This document shows, one piece after another, positions 7,008 to 15,397 of a stretch of 64,000 nucleotides of DNA. The position numbers and the translations under genes were made by a program. Position 1 is the first letter of the stretch. Every line of letters begins with the position of its first letter. The notes below the pieces were generated by a model that saw only the letters and a list, made by a program, of their open reading frames with translations, had not been told where the DNA came from and searched no databases. Source of the DNA: Pseudoflavonifractor sp. An184 (GTDB lineage: Bacteria > Bacillota > Clostridia > Oscillospirales > Oscillospiraceae); the NCBI RefSeq assembly GCF_002160305.1, contig NZ_NFKI01000001.1, positions 122,829-186,828 of the forward strand. The letters are read 5' to 3'.

Positions 7008-8159
7008 TTACGCTCGGCGGTCAGCGGCGGCAATTCCAACTGCCATGCCGTTGACCTCTACGCCCTCATCGGCAGGGATCAGGAGATACTTCCGCCCGTC
7101 GATGATCCGCGTCTCAACAATATAACTGCGTTTCGGGTCGATAGCGACAGAGGCGTCAGAGGTCTTTACCTCAAAGTGTTTGCTGTCGATGATGTTCTCC
7201 GGATTCAGAACAGCGCCGTCGCCGAACTGCGCACCGCATTGTGCCTCAAAGGCAGCGACCTGGGTGTCCGCGACCCCGCAGTCCTTCAGTATGGTGGCAA
7301 CCTCCTGGACGGAAACTGTCAGCGGTTCCGGGTCTTTGCTCTCCTTATGCTGCTCGATTTTGTCGAGGAGCCGCTCATGCACTGCCTGCACGACTTCCAT
7401 ATTGAAGGAGTCATCCAGCGCGCCGCTGAGCGCTGCCTGGAAGCCCTCCCGCTGCTCCGCTGCGGAGAGGGGCGGTTCCGTATGGAAAACGGCGGCGATG
7501 AACTCGTGATGTACCTGGTCCGGCGTCCTGGTATAGAGGAGCGCATTATAGATGTTTGCGGTCCGGTCATCGAAAGCGGGGAAGAGGAAGCCCAGCTCCG
7601 GCTGTGAGACGATCTGGCTGGCCATGCAGCTGTGGAACTCATTGTCCCCGGAGAAAAAGCCAAGCTCCGGTTTCCCGTCCTTGACCGGGCAGATGCTGCA
7701 AAGGATGTAGCGGAACACCTCATCGGAGGCGTCTGGCTGAAGCTCGTCGTCTTTGCTCCGGTGCGGCACATCATAGACATCGCAGGCCAGTAGGATCAGG
7801 TAGTTGCAGTCCTCCATCTCCAGGGAGTCAATGACGGTCTGATAGAATCTGTTCCGGGCTTCCGCATCCCTTAACTCAGAATCCCGCAGGGCGGTCAGCA
7901 GGCGATGCTCGTCGCTGTCCATTACCTGCGCTGTGGAAAACACGATGTCGATCAGGTTGCGGCCCAGTCCGCCGGAGAGTCCTTTCTTCAGAAGGCTCAG
8001 ATACTTCTCTGACTCGTCCTGGGGCATGGTGCCCAGAGATTCGTCCAGGTACGAGATGATCTCCCTGCTGCTGTTTACATAGCACCCGTAGATACGGCTG
8101 ATGGCGTTTTTATCGGGACGAAGACGGCGGCGAAGCTCGCCCAGCTCTTTCACTGTCAT
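7008..8159 (-). CDS. DUF4317-family protein
   Basis: 383 residues starting at the ATG with AGGAG upstream (MTVKELGELRRRL); an in-frame N-terminal extension is rejected for lack of a ribosome site. The pattern ISRIYGCYVNSSREIIS, EKYLSLLKKGLSGGLGRNLIDI, ILLACDVYDVPHRSKDD, ILCSICPVKDGKPELGFF and GFLFPAFDDRTANIYNALLY is characteristic of DUF4317. This family is common in Firmicutes and has no established activity. Last gene of the minus operon controlled by leader B'. Confidence 0.85.
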   Translation of the reverse strand: MTVKELGELRRRLRPDKNAISRIYGCYVNSSREIISYLDESLGTMPQDESEKYLSLLKKGLSGGLGRNLIDIVFSTAQVMDSDEHRLLTALRDSELRDAEARNRFYQTVIDSLEMEDCNYLILLACDVYDVPHRSKDDELQPDASDEVFRYILCSICPVKDGKPELGFFSGDNEFHSCMASQIVSQPELGFLFPAFDDRTANIYNALLYTRTPDQVHHEFIAAVFHTEPPLSAAEQREGFQAALSGALDDSFNMEVVQAVHERLLDKIEQHKESKDPEPLTVSVQEVATILKDCGVADTQVAAFEAQCGAQFGDGAVLNPENIIDSKHFEVKTSDASVAIDPKRSYIVETRIIDGRKYLLIPADEGVEVNGMAVGIAAADRRA

Positions 8160-8303
8160 GCTGATACTCCTCTTGAAGTCGTTGGATTTAACCGCGCGTA
8201 CGAAGGCGGCGTGTCCTATTTTAGCCGATATGGCGTCAAAAAGCAATGACAGCTCTGGCCATGTTTTGAACCGCACGTTTTCCCTTGCAAGCGGCCATCT
8301 TGT

Positions 8304-8684
8304 TCAAGCTTCTTCCTCTTTTTTATAAAACGGGCACAGCTCCGGATTTTTACTGCAGGTGTTATCCCAATGCAATCCCGGGAAAAGGAAGGGGACGTTT
8401 CGACACTGGACTGAGCCGCAACCGCCATCCAACCAGAAGCCCTCAAATGCCGGACATTCGCTCCGATAGTACGACTTTCCGGGACGCTCAAAGCACGCCC
8501 ATTTGTCAGATGGGTCAATCACCGTGTCTACCCAGGCGCCTGTAAGTCCCCTGCGATGAAAATATTCTCTCGCCTCCGCAAAGCCGGGGAGGTCCCAAAG
8601 ACCAGCATGCACAGGCGGCGCGACATCCGGCATCGCAATCTTTCGCTGGCGCAGCTGCTCTAAGGCGTCATCTTTCTTCGACAT
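8304..8684 (-). CDS. Cys-rich hypothetical protein (126 aa)
   Basis: ATG preceded by GGGAGGAAC. Six Cys lie in the C-terminal half (WACFER, SECPAFEG, GGCGSVQC, DNTCSKNPELCPFY), suggesting a metal cluster. The protein at 10290-10826 has a related Cys-rich end to its N-terminal domain. No recognised family. 144 bases separate it from the DUF4317 gene. Confidence 0.65.
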   Translation of the reverse strand: MSKKDDALEQLRQRKIAMPDVAPPVHAGLWDLPGFAEAREYFHRRGLTGAWVDTVIDPSDKWACFERPGKSYYRSECPAFEGFWLDGGCGSVQCRNVPFLFPGLHWDNTCSKNPELCPFYKKEEEA

Positions 8685-8789
8685 TTTTTGTTCCTCCCAA
8701 ATAGTAGATAATAATGTCATCCGCAGACGGTTTCCGCATGGATGAATGGCGGGGCAGTCCTTACAAGGGCTGCCCCACCAAAAGAAACG

Positions 8790-9386
8790 TCAATCTTGCT
8801 CGTCCTGATTAGGTTTGTGGAACCGGGTGCATTTGCAGTGACCATAAGGGTCGCTGATCCTGAGCCAGTAGCTGCTCACCTGAACGATACGCCCGCAGTT
8901 CCGGCAAAGGCATTTCCAGCGCACCTCTTTGCTTTTGATCTTCGGGTTGTAGACCCGGCCGAGTACAAGGAGATATCCAAATTCTTGCCCCGTCAGATCG
9001 TGTTTGAGCGGTGCGCTGCGGCAGCCGCATGATTTTGTTTTCCCACTTCTGAGGCTGCTGGAGAAAACAGAAACAGTGTTGCCGCAGATGCACCGGCAAA
9101 TCCACTTTGCCTTGCCGCCGGTGACCGATTCGTCCCGACGCAGCACCGTCAGATGCCCAAAAACCTTGCCTGTGAGGTCCACCAGATTATTCGATGGTTG
9201 GTGCCTGAGACAGCCGCAGGACCGTGTCCCGTTCGGTAGCAGGAGCCTGGTGGAAGAAACTACAGTCTGATTTCCACACTCACATTGGCAAAGCCACATG
9301 GGCCGTCCACGCTTTCTATCTTCCACCCGCCTGAGGACGGTCAGCTTCCCGAACTTCTGCCCGGTAAGATCCTTCAGTTGTCCCAT
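8790..9386 (-). CDS. Three tandem zinc-knuckle repeats, phage/AP2-associated type
   Basis: 198 residues made of three copies of one module of about 60 residues: DLTGQxFGxLxVLxR, then W-C-x-C-x-CGN, a V-S-S segment and SCGC. Starts of the copies are near residues 5, 69 and 129. Such modules occur in phage proteins next to AP2 or HNH homing-endonuclease domains and are thought to bind DNA; no HNH or AP2 domain is seen here. The third copy ends in HCKC instead of SCGC. ATG follows a purine-rich site. Probably a DNA-binding regulator, by inference. Confidence 0.7.
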   Translation of the reverse strand: MGQLKDLTGQKFGKLTVLRRVEDRKRGRPMWLCQCECGNQTVVSSTRLLLPNGTRSCGCLRHQPSNNLVDLTGKVFGHLTVLRRDESVTGGKAKWICRCICGNTVSVFSSSLRSGKTKSCGCRSAPLKHDLTGQEFGYLLVLGRVYNPKIKSKEVRWKCLCRNCGRIVQVSSYWLRISDPYGHCKCTRFHKPNQDEQD

Positions 9387-9450
9387 GGTATATCTTCCCC
9401 CCGGACAGACTCGAAGGCTTCAGGTGTGATGTATTTATTCGCCTGTTTGC

Positions 9451-10251
9451 TCATACCTCATAGACCTTCTCCTCTGTTCTGACATAGCTGTCGTAGTAGA
9501 CGGTGTCTTCCTCCGTGGAGCAATAGACGCCGATATGAAGCTGGTGTCCAGGTGCCTTCTCAGGGTTGTGTTCCACAAAACAGACGCGCTCCGAACTGCC
9601 GTCTTTCTGGAGCAGGTCGATGTTGATGCAGGGAAAATCATCATTTGGAAATACACTGACTTCGAGTGTGGAGCCATCCGGCGTGACCAGTCTGACCACC
9701 GGGCCGTTCAATTCCACCGATTTGAAGTCAACCTGAGTGAAGCACGTGGGGGCGCAGAGATAAAACTGACCGTCCAGCTTAACCACATCCCCAACCGACA
9801 TGCTGCGGCTGGTCTTGGGGTTCGGACGGTCATCACGGTTATATAGGGCGAAGAAGTTTTCCAGAATGCTGGCTCTGCGGGCAATGGGATCTTGTGGCAG
9901 AGGCCCACGGAACTCCAGGTTCCCATGAAAGACCGGCATATAGTACTGGGAGGGAACCGGGCCGGCGTAGGGGCGGTTGTGGTCGTGCATTTTCAGCAGC
10001 AGCCCACGCTCGCTTAATACAGCAAAGGGCGCTTGGTACAGCGTGACGGAGATCTTCGTCACATCCTCATCCATGACTTGCGCAGCTCCGGTAGGCATGG
10101 ACCGCTGCTCTTCCAGACAGCTGCGGCAGATATCGCCGCCAACGTAGTCGCTGGACATCTGGTAGTGTCCGGAGCCCTTCGGATGCTCCCAGACCAGCTC
10201 GGCGCCGCAGCGCCGGCAGTAGGTAGAGTTGGGATCTCTGGTTTGTGACAT
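9451..10251 (-). CDS. Zinc-ribbon plus YodL-like domain protein
   Basis: 266 residues; ATG follows GGAGGTTATGAACTACC. The first 45 residues form a zinc ribbon (YCRRCGAEL then ICRSCLEE). The middle (about 65-175) resembles the YodL/DUF4316-type domain of Firmicute mobile elements: LYQAPFAVLSERGLLL, SQYYMPVFHG, ILENFFALYNRDDRPN, RSMSVGDVVKLDG, FYLC. The remainder is beta-rich. Function unknown; the domain recurs in conjugative elements. Confidence 0.6.
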   Translation of the reverse strand: MSQTRDPNSTYCRRCGAELVWEHPKGSGHYQMSSDYVGGDICRSCLEEQRSMPTGAAQVMDEDVTKISVTLYQAPFAVLSERGLLLKMHDHNRPYAGPVPSQYYMPVFHGNLEFRGPLPQDPIARRASILENFFALYNRDDRPNPKTSRSMSVGDVVKLDGQFYLCAPTCFTQVDFKSVELNGPVVRLVTPDGSTLEVSVFPNDDFPCINIDLLQKDGSSERVCFVEHNPEKAPGHQLHIGVYCSTEEDTVYYDSYVRTEEKVYEV

Positions 10252-10289
10252 GGTAGTTCATAACCTCCTATTCGTTGTGGCACAGGGCC

Positions 10290-10826
10290 TTAATCATCCT
10301 CGGAATCCGGCTGATACACGTTTTGCCTGGCTTTGTCGGCATCCCAGTAAGGCAGGTACCGCGCTCCTCCAAGATCCAGATAGAAACAGTAATGCTTGAG
10401 TCCATCATCCATTTCCACAATCTCGCCGGAATTTACAGCAACGCCCAAAAGCTGCGCGGCGGTGCTGTCTTCCAGACCGGAGAAGAAAGCCATTGGCGAC
10501 AGCTCAACCACACCCTCCTGCCGGACGGCGCAGCGGAACTCGCTCGGGACCTCGTCCTCATGGAACATGTTGTGCATACAACGCGATCTTATGTTCTTAA
10601 AGGTATAGATCCGAAACTCGCAGGGCCATTTCTTCTTCGGGCACCAGTCGGGTGGATAAACTTTGCATTCCTTCTTTTTGAACACACGTGGCTTTTTCCC
10701 GGCAGTACAGTAGGTCTGGCCAAACTGCAGATTGACACCGCGTTCCCGCCTGGGTACTGGATCCAGGTAGGTTAACCGATTCGGGCAGCTCGTGCAGCGG
10801 TAGGGATCCAATCCTCGTTCAGACAT
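10290..10826 (-). CDS. Cys-rich hypothetical protein (178 aa)
   Basis: The ATG has GCAGGAGGTG upstream; the frame continues leftward on this strand into the leader but without a ribosome site. The N-terminal 75 residues hold seven Cys (RCTSCPNRL, YCTAGKK, ECKVYPPDWCPKKKWPCEF), a probable metal site; the C-terminal part is mixed alpha/beta. First gene after leader B', so it opens the minus operon 10826 to 7008. Confidence 0.65.
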   Translation of the reverse strand: MSERGLDPYRCTSCPNRLTYLDPVPRRERGVNLQFGQTYCTAGKKPRVFKKKECKVYPPDWCPKKKWPCEFRIYTFKNIRSRCMHNMFHEDEVPSEFRCAVRQEGVVELSPMAFFSGLEDSTAAQLLGVAVNSGEIVEMDDGLKHYCFYLDLGGARYLPYWDADKARQNVYQPDSEDD

Positions 10827-10990
10827 AATTCGACACCTCCTGCTTTTGCCGATCTCGTTTCGGCGTTGATTTTGACATTTAGCTGTGAAACTCCTTTCTG
10901 ATATTAGGCTTTGGACTTCGTGCCGTGTATGTGAACGGACTTCGGCCCGGAACACAGGGTTATGCCTCCGGAACGGAGGCGCATCTATAT

Positions 10991-11028
10991 AAAAAAGCGA
11001 GCAGGAACGGTTAATCCCTGCTCGCTTT
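10991..11028 (-). terminator. Second terminator of leader unit B'
   Basis: On the minus strand, stem AAAGCGAGCAGG / CCTGCTCGCTTT is followed by a run of T. A further small GC hairpin (GCCTCC/GGAGGC) lies downstream at 10964-10981, before the first minus gene. Confidence 0.8.
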
Positions 11029-11052
11029 GTTGCCGAAATCGGCTCGGAAAAC

Positions 11053-11130
11053 AAAAAATGCCATCGCCCCGGAGGGGTGATGGCACATTGGAAACACGGT
11101 CTACTTTGCCGAAAGGCTCAGATACTGTTA
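11053..11130 (-). ncRNA. Conserved structured leader RNA, copy B', with terminator 1
   Basis: Minus-strand copy. It reads ACAGTATCTGA, short stem GCC/GGC with loop TTTC, then AAAGTAGACCGTGTTTCC, then a terminator (stem 11059-11085, six T after it). It lies between its own promoter and the minus operon and is divergent from copy B. Confidence 0.7.
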
Positions 11131-11135
11131 TCCAA

Positions 11136-11164
11136 AGTATATCCTATTCACTGAGAAAATGCAA
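11136..11164 (-). promoter_or_regulatory. Promoter of leader unit B' (minus)
   Basis: On the minus strand TTGCAT and TATACT are 17 bases apart. Divergent from the promoter of leader B, whose -35 starts about 40 bases away. Confidence 0.75.
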
Positions 11165-11201
11165 TCCCCGGGGAGTAAATCCTTGCCCGGCAGGATAAGG
11201 C

Positions 11202-11230
11202 TTGCATTTTACTCGGCGGTCGGGTATAAT
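11202..11230 (+). promoter_or_regulatory. Promoter of leader unit B
   Basis: TTGCAT and TATAAT with a 17-base spacer, heading the ligase operon. Confidence 0.75.
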
Positions 11231-11236
11231 AGCGCC

Positions 11237-11322
11237 ATAAAGTATCCGTTGATTGCGCAAGCGATCATCAGTTGCCGTGTTTCAAAGCGCCTGAAGGCAG
11301 ATCAGCCTTTGGGCGCTTTTTT
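11237..11322 (+). ncRNA. Conserved structured leader RNA, copy B, with terminator 1
   Basis: Contains AAAGTATCCGT, stem TGATTGC/GCGATCA with loop GCAA, then CAGTTGCCGTGTTTC, then a terminator (stem 11286-11317 followed by T). The stem differs in sequence from copy A but pairs equally well. Confidence 0.7.
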
Positions 11323-11353
11323 ATATATAATACGGGCCTTCGGGCCACAGGAT

Positions 11354-11379
11354 GGGACGCTGAAAGGCGTCCCTTTTTT
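11354..11379 (+). terminator. Second terminator of leader unit B
   Basis: Stem GGGACGC/GCGTCCC with a six-base loop and six T, just 22 bases before the start codon of the next gene. Confidence 0.8.
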
Positions 11380-11401
11380 CGTTTCCGAGGAGGTGAGTGA
11401 T

Positions 11402-11629
11402 TTGGAAACCGAAAGACCGAACGAGCACGTTCCGGCGTGCCAGAAACTGGCCATCCACATCGTGGTGGAAGACGGCCGCGTTCAGGCTGTGTATGCAAAC
11501 TGCCCTTTGGCGCAGGTTGATGTGGAGGTCCTGGATCTGGACGATGCCAAGGTATCGGACGATGCAGAATTGGAGTCCGTACGCCGGAGCATTGCTGAAG
11601 CGGCGGGCCGATGCACGAGGATCTATTGA
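11402..11629 (+). CDS. Small hypothetical protein (75 aa)
   Basis: The TTG start has GAGGAGG eight bases upstream. Acidic protein with a strand-rich middle (KLAIHIVVEDGRVQAVYAN) and two Cys. No recognised family. First gene after leader B; the ligase gene starts 14 bases after its stop. Confidence 0.6.
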   Translation: METERPNEHVPACQKLAIHIVVEDGRVQAVYANCPLAQVDVEVLDLDDAKVSDDAELESVRRSIAEAAGRCTRIY

Positions 11630-11643
11630 CTGGAGGCATAGGA

Positions 11644-13614
11644 ATGCAGAACTTAGAGCGAATGAGGGAACTCATTCAAACGATTAACGAGGCAGACGAG
11701 GCCTACTACAAGTACGATGCCCCGATCATGGCGGATCTGGACTATGACCGGCTGTATGACGAGCTGGCAGCCCTGGAGCGGGAAACCGGAACCATCCTGT
11801 CCTCGTCGCCTACCCAGCGGGTATCCGGCGAGGTGCTGGAGAGCCTTACCGCCGTGCGCCACACCCGGCCGATGCTGTCCGCTGATAAGTGCAAAAGCGT
11901 TGCGGATATCCACAAATACCTGGGCGGCCATGAGGCAGTCCTGAGCTGGAAGCTGGACGGCCTCACCCTTGTGCTGCGCTATGAGAACGGGAAACTGGCA
12001 CAGGCGATTACCCGGGGCGTTGGCCTGCAGGGCGAGGATGTCACCCACACGGTGCGCATTATGAAAAATGTCCCGCTTGTCATTCCCTGTAAGGAGCCGC
12101 TTGAGGTCCGGGGGGAAGGCGTCATCAGCTGGAAGGAGTTTCACGCCCTCAACGGGACTCTGGACGAGCCGTATGCACATCCGCGGAACCTCGCCGCAGG
12201 CAGCGTCCGAAAGCTGAACGCGGAGGAGGTCCGGGAGCGCGGGCTTTCCTTCATGGCCTTTGACCTGATCAGCGACAACCTGGGCGGCAGCACCAAGTGG
12301 GAAACCCTGCGCTTCCTGGCACAAATGGGGTTCACTACAGTGGGTTATTCCATCCTGGCCGCCGGCGCCTCGGAGGAGGCTGTCCGTCAGGCGATGGACT
12401 TCTATCAGCCCAAGGAGTATGCCTACCCGACGGACGGGCTGATCTTCGAGTTCAACGACCTGGCCTATGGCCGCTCCCTTGGCGCCACCGGGCACCATGA
12501 AAACCGGATGACTGCTTTCAAGTGGCCGGATACCAGGTACGAAACCAAGTTCCGCCGCCTGGAGGTCGCCACGACCCGCACGGGGATGATCAGCCTGACC
12601 GCCGTTTTTGATGATGTGGTCATCGACGGCACCACGGTCAATCACGCCTACCTCCACAACCTGGACAACTTCACACGTCTGGCTCTGGGACCGGGGGACA
12701 CCATCAGCGTGTATAAGGCAAACATGATTATTCCTCAAATTGCCGAAAACAAGACGAAAAGCGGAGGGTGTCCCTTGCCCGATGTCTGTCCCTGCTGCGG
12801 CAGCACGCTTGTGGTTCGCCAGAGCAGCGGCGGGACCCGCCAGCTGTACTGTGACAATGAGGCGTGCCCCGCCCGGCTGGTGCGGAAGTTTGTCCATTTC
12901 TGCAGCAAAACCCGTATGGAGATCAAGGGGCTGGATGAGCAGACGCTGACAACCTTTGTGCAGCATGGCTGGGTCAAAAACTACGGTGACCTGTATGAGC
13001 TGGAGCGGCACAAGGAGGAGATCCTCAAAACGCCGGGCTTCGGCGAGAAATCGTTTGCCCGGCTCCAGAAGGCGGTGGACGAGCGGCGCACCTGCACGCT
13101 CAATCAGTTCATTGCCGCTCTGGGTATCCCGGAGGTGGGACGCCACGCCGGCCGGATCTTGAACCGGAAGTTTAGCGGCTCCTGGGATGCTTTCGAGCGG
13201 GCCATCCTGGATCAGTTTGACTTCACGCAGTTGGAGGATTTCGGCCAGGTGATGAATGACAACATCTATTGCTGGTACAGCGACGAGGAGGAGGCCAAGC
13301 TCTGGCGGCCTGCCCTCAACCATATCACATTTCTGAAGGAGGAAACTACTATGCCTGAAGCGCAGAACAACCCCTTTGCCGGTAAGACCGTTGTAGCGAC
13401 CGGCAAGCTGGAAAACTACACCCGCGACGGGATCCAGATGAAGCTGCTGAGCCTGGGGGCCCGGCCCGCCAGCTCTGTCAGCAAAAAGACGGACTATCTG
13501 ATCGTTGGTGAAAACGCCGGCAGCAAACTGACCAAGGCGCAGACCCTGGGCGTCACGACGCTCACGGAGCAGCAGTTCCTGCAGATGTTGGCTGACGCCG
13601 GGATCGAGGCATAA
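11644..13614 (+). CDS. ligA: NAD-dependent DNA ligase LigA
   Basis: 656 residues, close to the usual length of the family, with TGGAGG before the ATG. Seals nicks in DNA using NAD. Domains in order: Ia domain (1-60), adenylation domain with the nucleotidyl-transfer motif WKLDG (Lys at about residue 103), OB fold, four-Cys zinc finger (CPCCGS then YCDNEACPA), helix-hairpin-helix region (KTPGFGEKSF, LGIPEVGRHAG) and a C-terminal BRCT domain. All key parts are present, so it is probably active. An in-frame ATG at 13351 with GGAGG upstream starts exactly at the BRCT domain. Carrying its own ligase fits an element that replicates autonomously. Confidence 0.93.
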   Translation: MQNLERMRELIQTINEADEAYYKYDAPIMADLDYDRLYDELAALERETGTILSSSPTQRVSGEVLESLTAVRHTRPMLSADKCKSVADIHKYLGGHEAVLSWKLDGLTLVLRYENGKLAQAITRGVGLQGEDVTHTVRIMKNVPLVIPCKEPLEVRGEGVISWKEFHALNGTLDEPYAHPRNLAAGSVRKLNAEEVRERGLSFMAFDLISDNLGGSTKWETLRFLAQMGFTTVGYSILAAGASEEAVRQAMDFYQPKEYAYPTDGLIFEFNDLAYGRSLGATGHHENRMTAFKWPDTRYETKFRRLEVATTRTGMISLTAVFDDVVIDGTTVNHAYLHNLDNFTRLALGPGDTISVYKANMIIPQIAENKTKSGGCPLPDVCPCCGSTLVVRQSSGGTRQLYCDNEACPARLVRKFVHFCSKTRMEIKGLDEQTLTTFVQHGWVKNYGDLYELERHKEEILKTPGFGEKSFARLQKAVDERRTCTLNQFIAALGIPEVGRHAGRILNRKFSGSWDAFERAILDQFDFTQLEDFGQVMNDNIYCWYSDEEEAKLWRPALNHITFLKEETTMPEAQNNPFAGKTVVATGKLENYTRDGIQMKLLSLGARPASSVSKKTDYLIVGENAGSKLTKAQTLGVTTLTEQQFLQMLADAGIEA

Positions 13615-13699
13615 CCCATCTGGGACCGAAAGGAACACAACAACGCGGGGGCATCCGGTAGTCGGATGCCCTCATATTCTTTGAAAGGAAGTCATCAAT

Positions 13700-14503
13700 A
13701 TGGATATCAGAGAACGAATTGCAAATGCCAAGTCGCCGGAGGAGATGGAAAAGTATCTGCTGGACCTGGATTCCGAGTTCCGATTCAAGTGCCGCCGCTG
13801 CGGAAAGTGCTGCAAGAACCAGGATACGATTCTTTTCAATACACGTGACATTTACAATATCGCCAAGAAGATCGGCAAGACCCCCAAACAGGTCATCGAG
13901 GAGTGCGCGGAGGTTTATATCGGCGACTCCTCGCGGATTCCCGTGGTACATATGGTGCCGGTTGGCCCCCAGAGACGTTGCCCGTTGCTGCTGCCAGACG
14001 GCCGATGCAGCGTTCACGACTGCAAGCCCACCGTGTGCGCCCTGTATCCCCTGGGCCGTGTGGCCCTTTTCCAAGATGTTAAGGACAAAGATGCCGAAAT
14101 CACCAGGGAGAATATCCGGGTGAAGTACATCATCAATGATTACAACTGCGGGTCGGCCAAAAAGCGCAATACTGTGCGCAGCTGGCTGGCACAGTTCCAG
14201 ATCCCGGAGGAGGACGAGTTCTTCATCCGGTGGAATGTGGTCACGGTCAATCTGAGCGCAATGGTCAGAAAATTGGAGGAGAACAACTGCTCTGAACACA
14301 CGCTTCAGATGCTTTGGAACGCCATTCTCTTCGCCCTCTATGTGGACTACGATACAAAGGAGGACTTCATGCCGCAGTTTGAAAAGGCTGAGGAGTACCT
14401 TCTGAACCTGTGCCGAAAGTTCCGGGATATGACTATGGACCAACGGCCCGATACGGACGGTGCCGAAACCGCTGCCAATGACCTGGAGCCGGTGAATGTG
14501 TGA
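13700..14503 (+). CDS. YkgJ-family cysteine cluster protein
   Basis: 267 residues with AAAGGAAG before the ATG. The N-terminal half has the family's metal-cluster pattern: CRRCGKCC, then CPLLLPDGRCSVHDCKPTVCALYPL. YkgJ/DUF5131-type Cys-cluster proteins are thought to bind zinc or iron-sulphur; biochemical roles are mostly unknown. A Cys in NDYNCG probably completes the cluster. A hairpin (GGGCATCC / GGATGCCC) lies between ligA and this gene. Its stop overlaps the next start. Confidence 0.85.
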   Translation: MDIRERIANAKSPEEMEKYLLDLDSEFRFKCRRCGKCCKNQDTILFNTRDIYNIAKKIGKTPKQVIEECAEVYIGDSSRIPVVHMVPVGPQRRCPLLLPDGRCSVHDCKPTVCALYPLGRVALFQDVKDKDAEITRENIRVKYIINDYNCGSAKKRNTVRSWLAQFQIPEEDEFFIRWNVVTVNLSAMVRKLEENNCSEHTLQMLWNAILFALYVDYDTKEDFMPQFEKAEEYLLNLCRKFRDMTMDQRPDTDGAETAANDLEPVNV

Positions 14504-15318
14504 TTGGGATGGAAAACGACAACAAGCCGGTATCGCAGGACAACTGGGGTCAGATCATCCGTAAGGATGCCAAGGGGTGCTTTGTGGAGGTCAGAAACGA
14601 CACCTTCCATCTTGACAAAGTACACCTGCAGTTTGTGTCCTATGACACCACAAAGCCAAAAGGCAGCCGTTATGTGAACAACATCAGCATATACATTGAT
14701 GTGCCGGAGTTCCTGGCCCTGGCCCAGGAGGCCGCCTCCGGCACGCTCCACATGCGGATGCAGCAGTATAAGAATGCCGGCAATAAGGATCCCCTGTATG
14801 AGCATCTGGGCGGCACCGCAGCCAAGTATCTGACGAAATATGGACGTCCCCGTCCGGATGGAAAGAGCCTTTCCCGGGTCGTGCGGCTGACCGTTGCGGC
14901 AAAGTCGGATTATTTCCTCACCGCCGACAGCGGGCCAGGAGAGGAGAATAAGACCGGGCTCATTGTCCCGCGGTTCGGGACAAAGCCTGAACAGCATGTT
15001 TCTGTGATCCTCAGTTGGCGGCAGCTCAATGAACTGCTGCTGACGACGGTCGAGCACTACCGAGCCTGGCTCGCCGCAAAGTACGCTTCAGAATGGACTA
15101 CGATCCATGCCCAGCGTGCCAGCGGCAGGGACAGGGTGCGTGGGGGACAGGGGAGAGCGCCGCATTCCGCGGCGCCGGCCCCGGCACCGAAACCTCTGGC
15201 TCCCGCTGCACCTGCACAGAAAGCGCCTGCTCAGCAGGCTGGATTTGCAAGTGCCTTTGGCAGTGTTTATGGCAGTGGAAATGGCAAGTCCGGCGCGGGT
15301 GACAGGAAGATGTTTTGA
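14500..15318 (+). CDS. Hypothetical protein with disordered Ala/Pro tail
   Basis: 272 residues from a GTG overlapping the preceding stop; an ATG nine bases later is an alternative. Residues 1-200 look folded and beta-rich (CFVEVRNDTFHLDKVHLQFVS), and residues 200-272 form an Ala/Pro/Gly-rich flexible tail ending GDRKMF. A folded core plus flexible tail is seen in ssDNA-binding and recombination mediators, but this is only suggestive. No family recognised. Confidence 0.6.
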   Translation: MIGMENDNKPVSQDNWGQIIRKDAKGCFVEVRNDTFHLDKVHLQFVSYDTTKPKGSRYVNNISIYIDVPEFLALAQEAASGTLHMRMQQYKNAGNKDPLYEHLGGTAAKYLTKYGRPRPDGKSLSRVVRLTVAAKSDYFLTADSGPGEENKTGLIVPRFGTKPEQHVSVILSWRQLNELLLTTVEHYRAWLAAKYASEWTTIHAQRASGRDRVRGGQGRAPHSAAPAPAPKPLAPAAPAQKAPAQQAGFASAFGSVYGSGNGKSGAGDRKMF

Positions 15319-15327
15319 TGGTATAAT
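15299..15327 (+). promoter_or_regulatory. Possible internal promoter
   Basis: GTGACA and TATAAT separated by 17 bases, overlapping the end of the previous gene and about 70 bases before the zinc-ribbon membrane protein. No terminator or leader motif follows it. Confidence 0.45.
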
Positions 15328-15397
15328 CCTATTATCTACTCCTGTCTCTAAGGATGAACAGCGATTGAGCTGGAAATTCAGACAAGGAGTGGAACCT

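Noticed and set aside
11653..13638. Long open frame (661 codons) on the minus strand opposite the ligase
   Set aside because: It mirrors ligA, has no ribosome site and no recognisable domain; high GC makes such antisense frames common.
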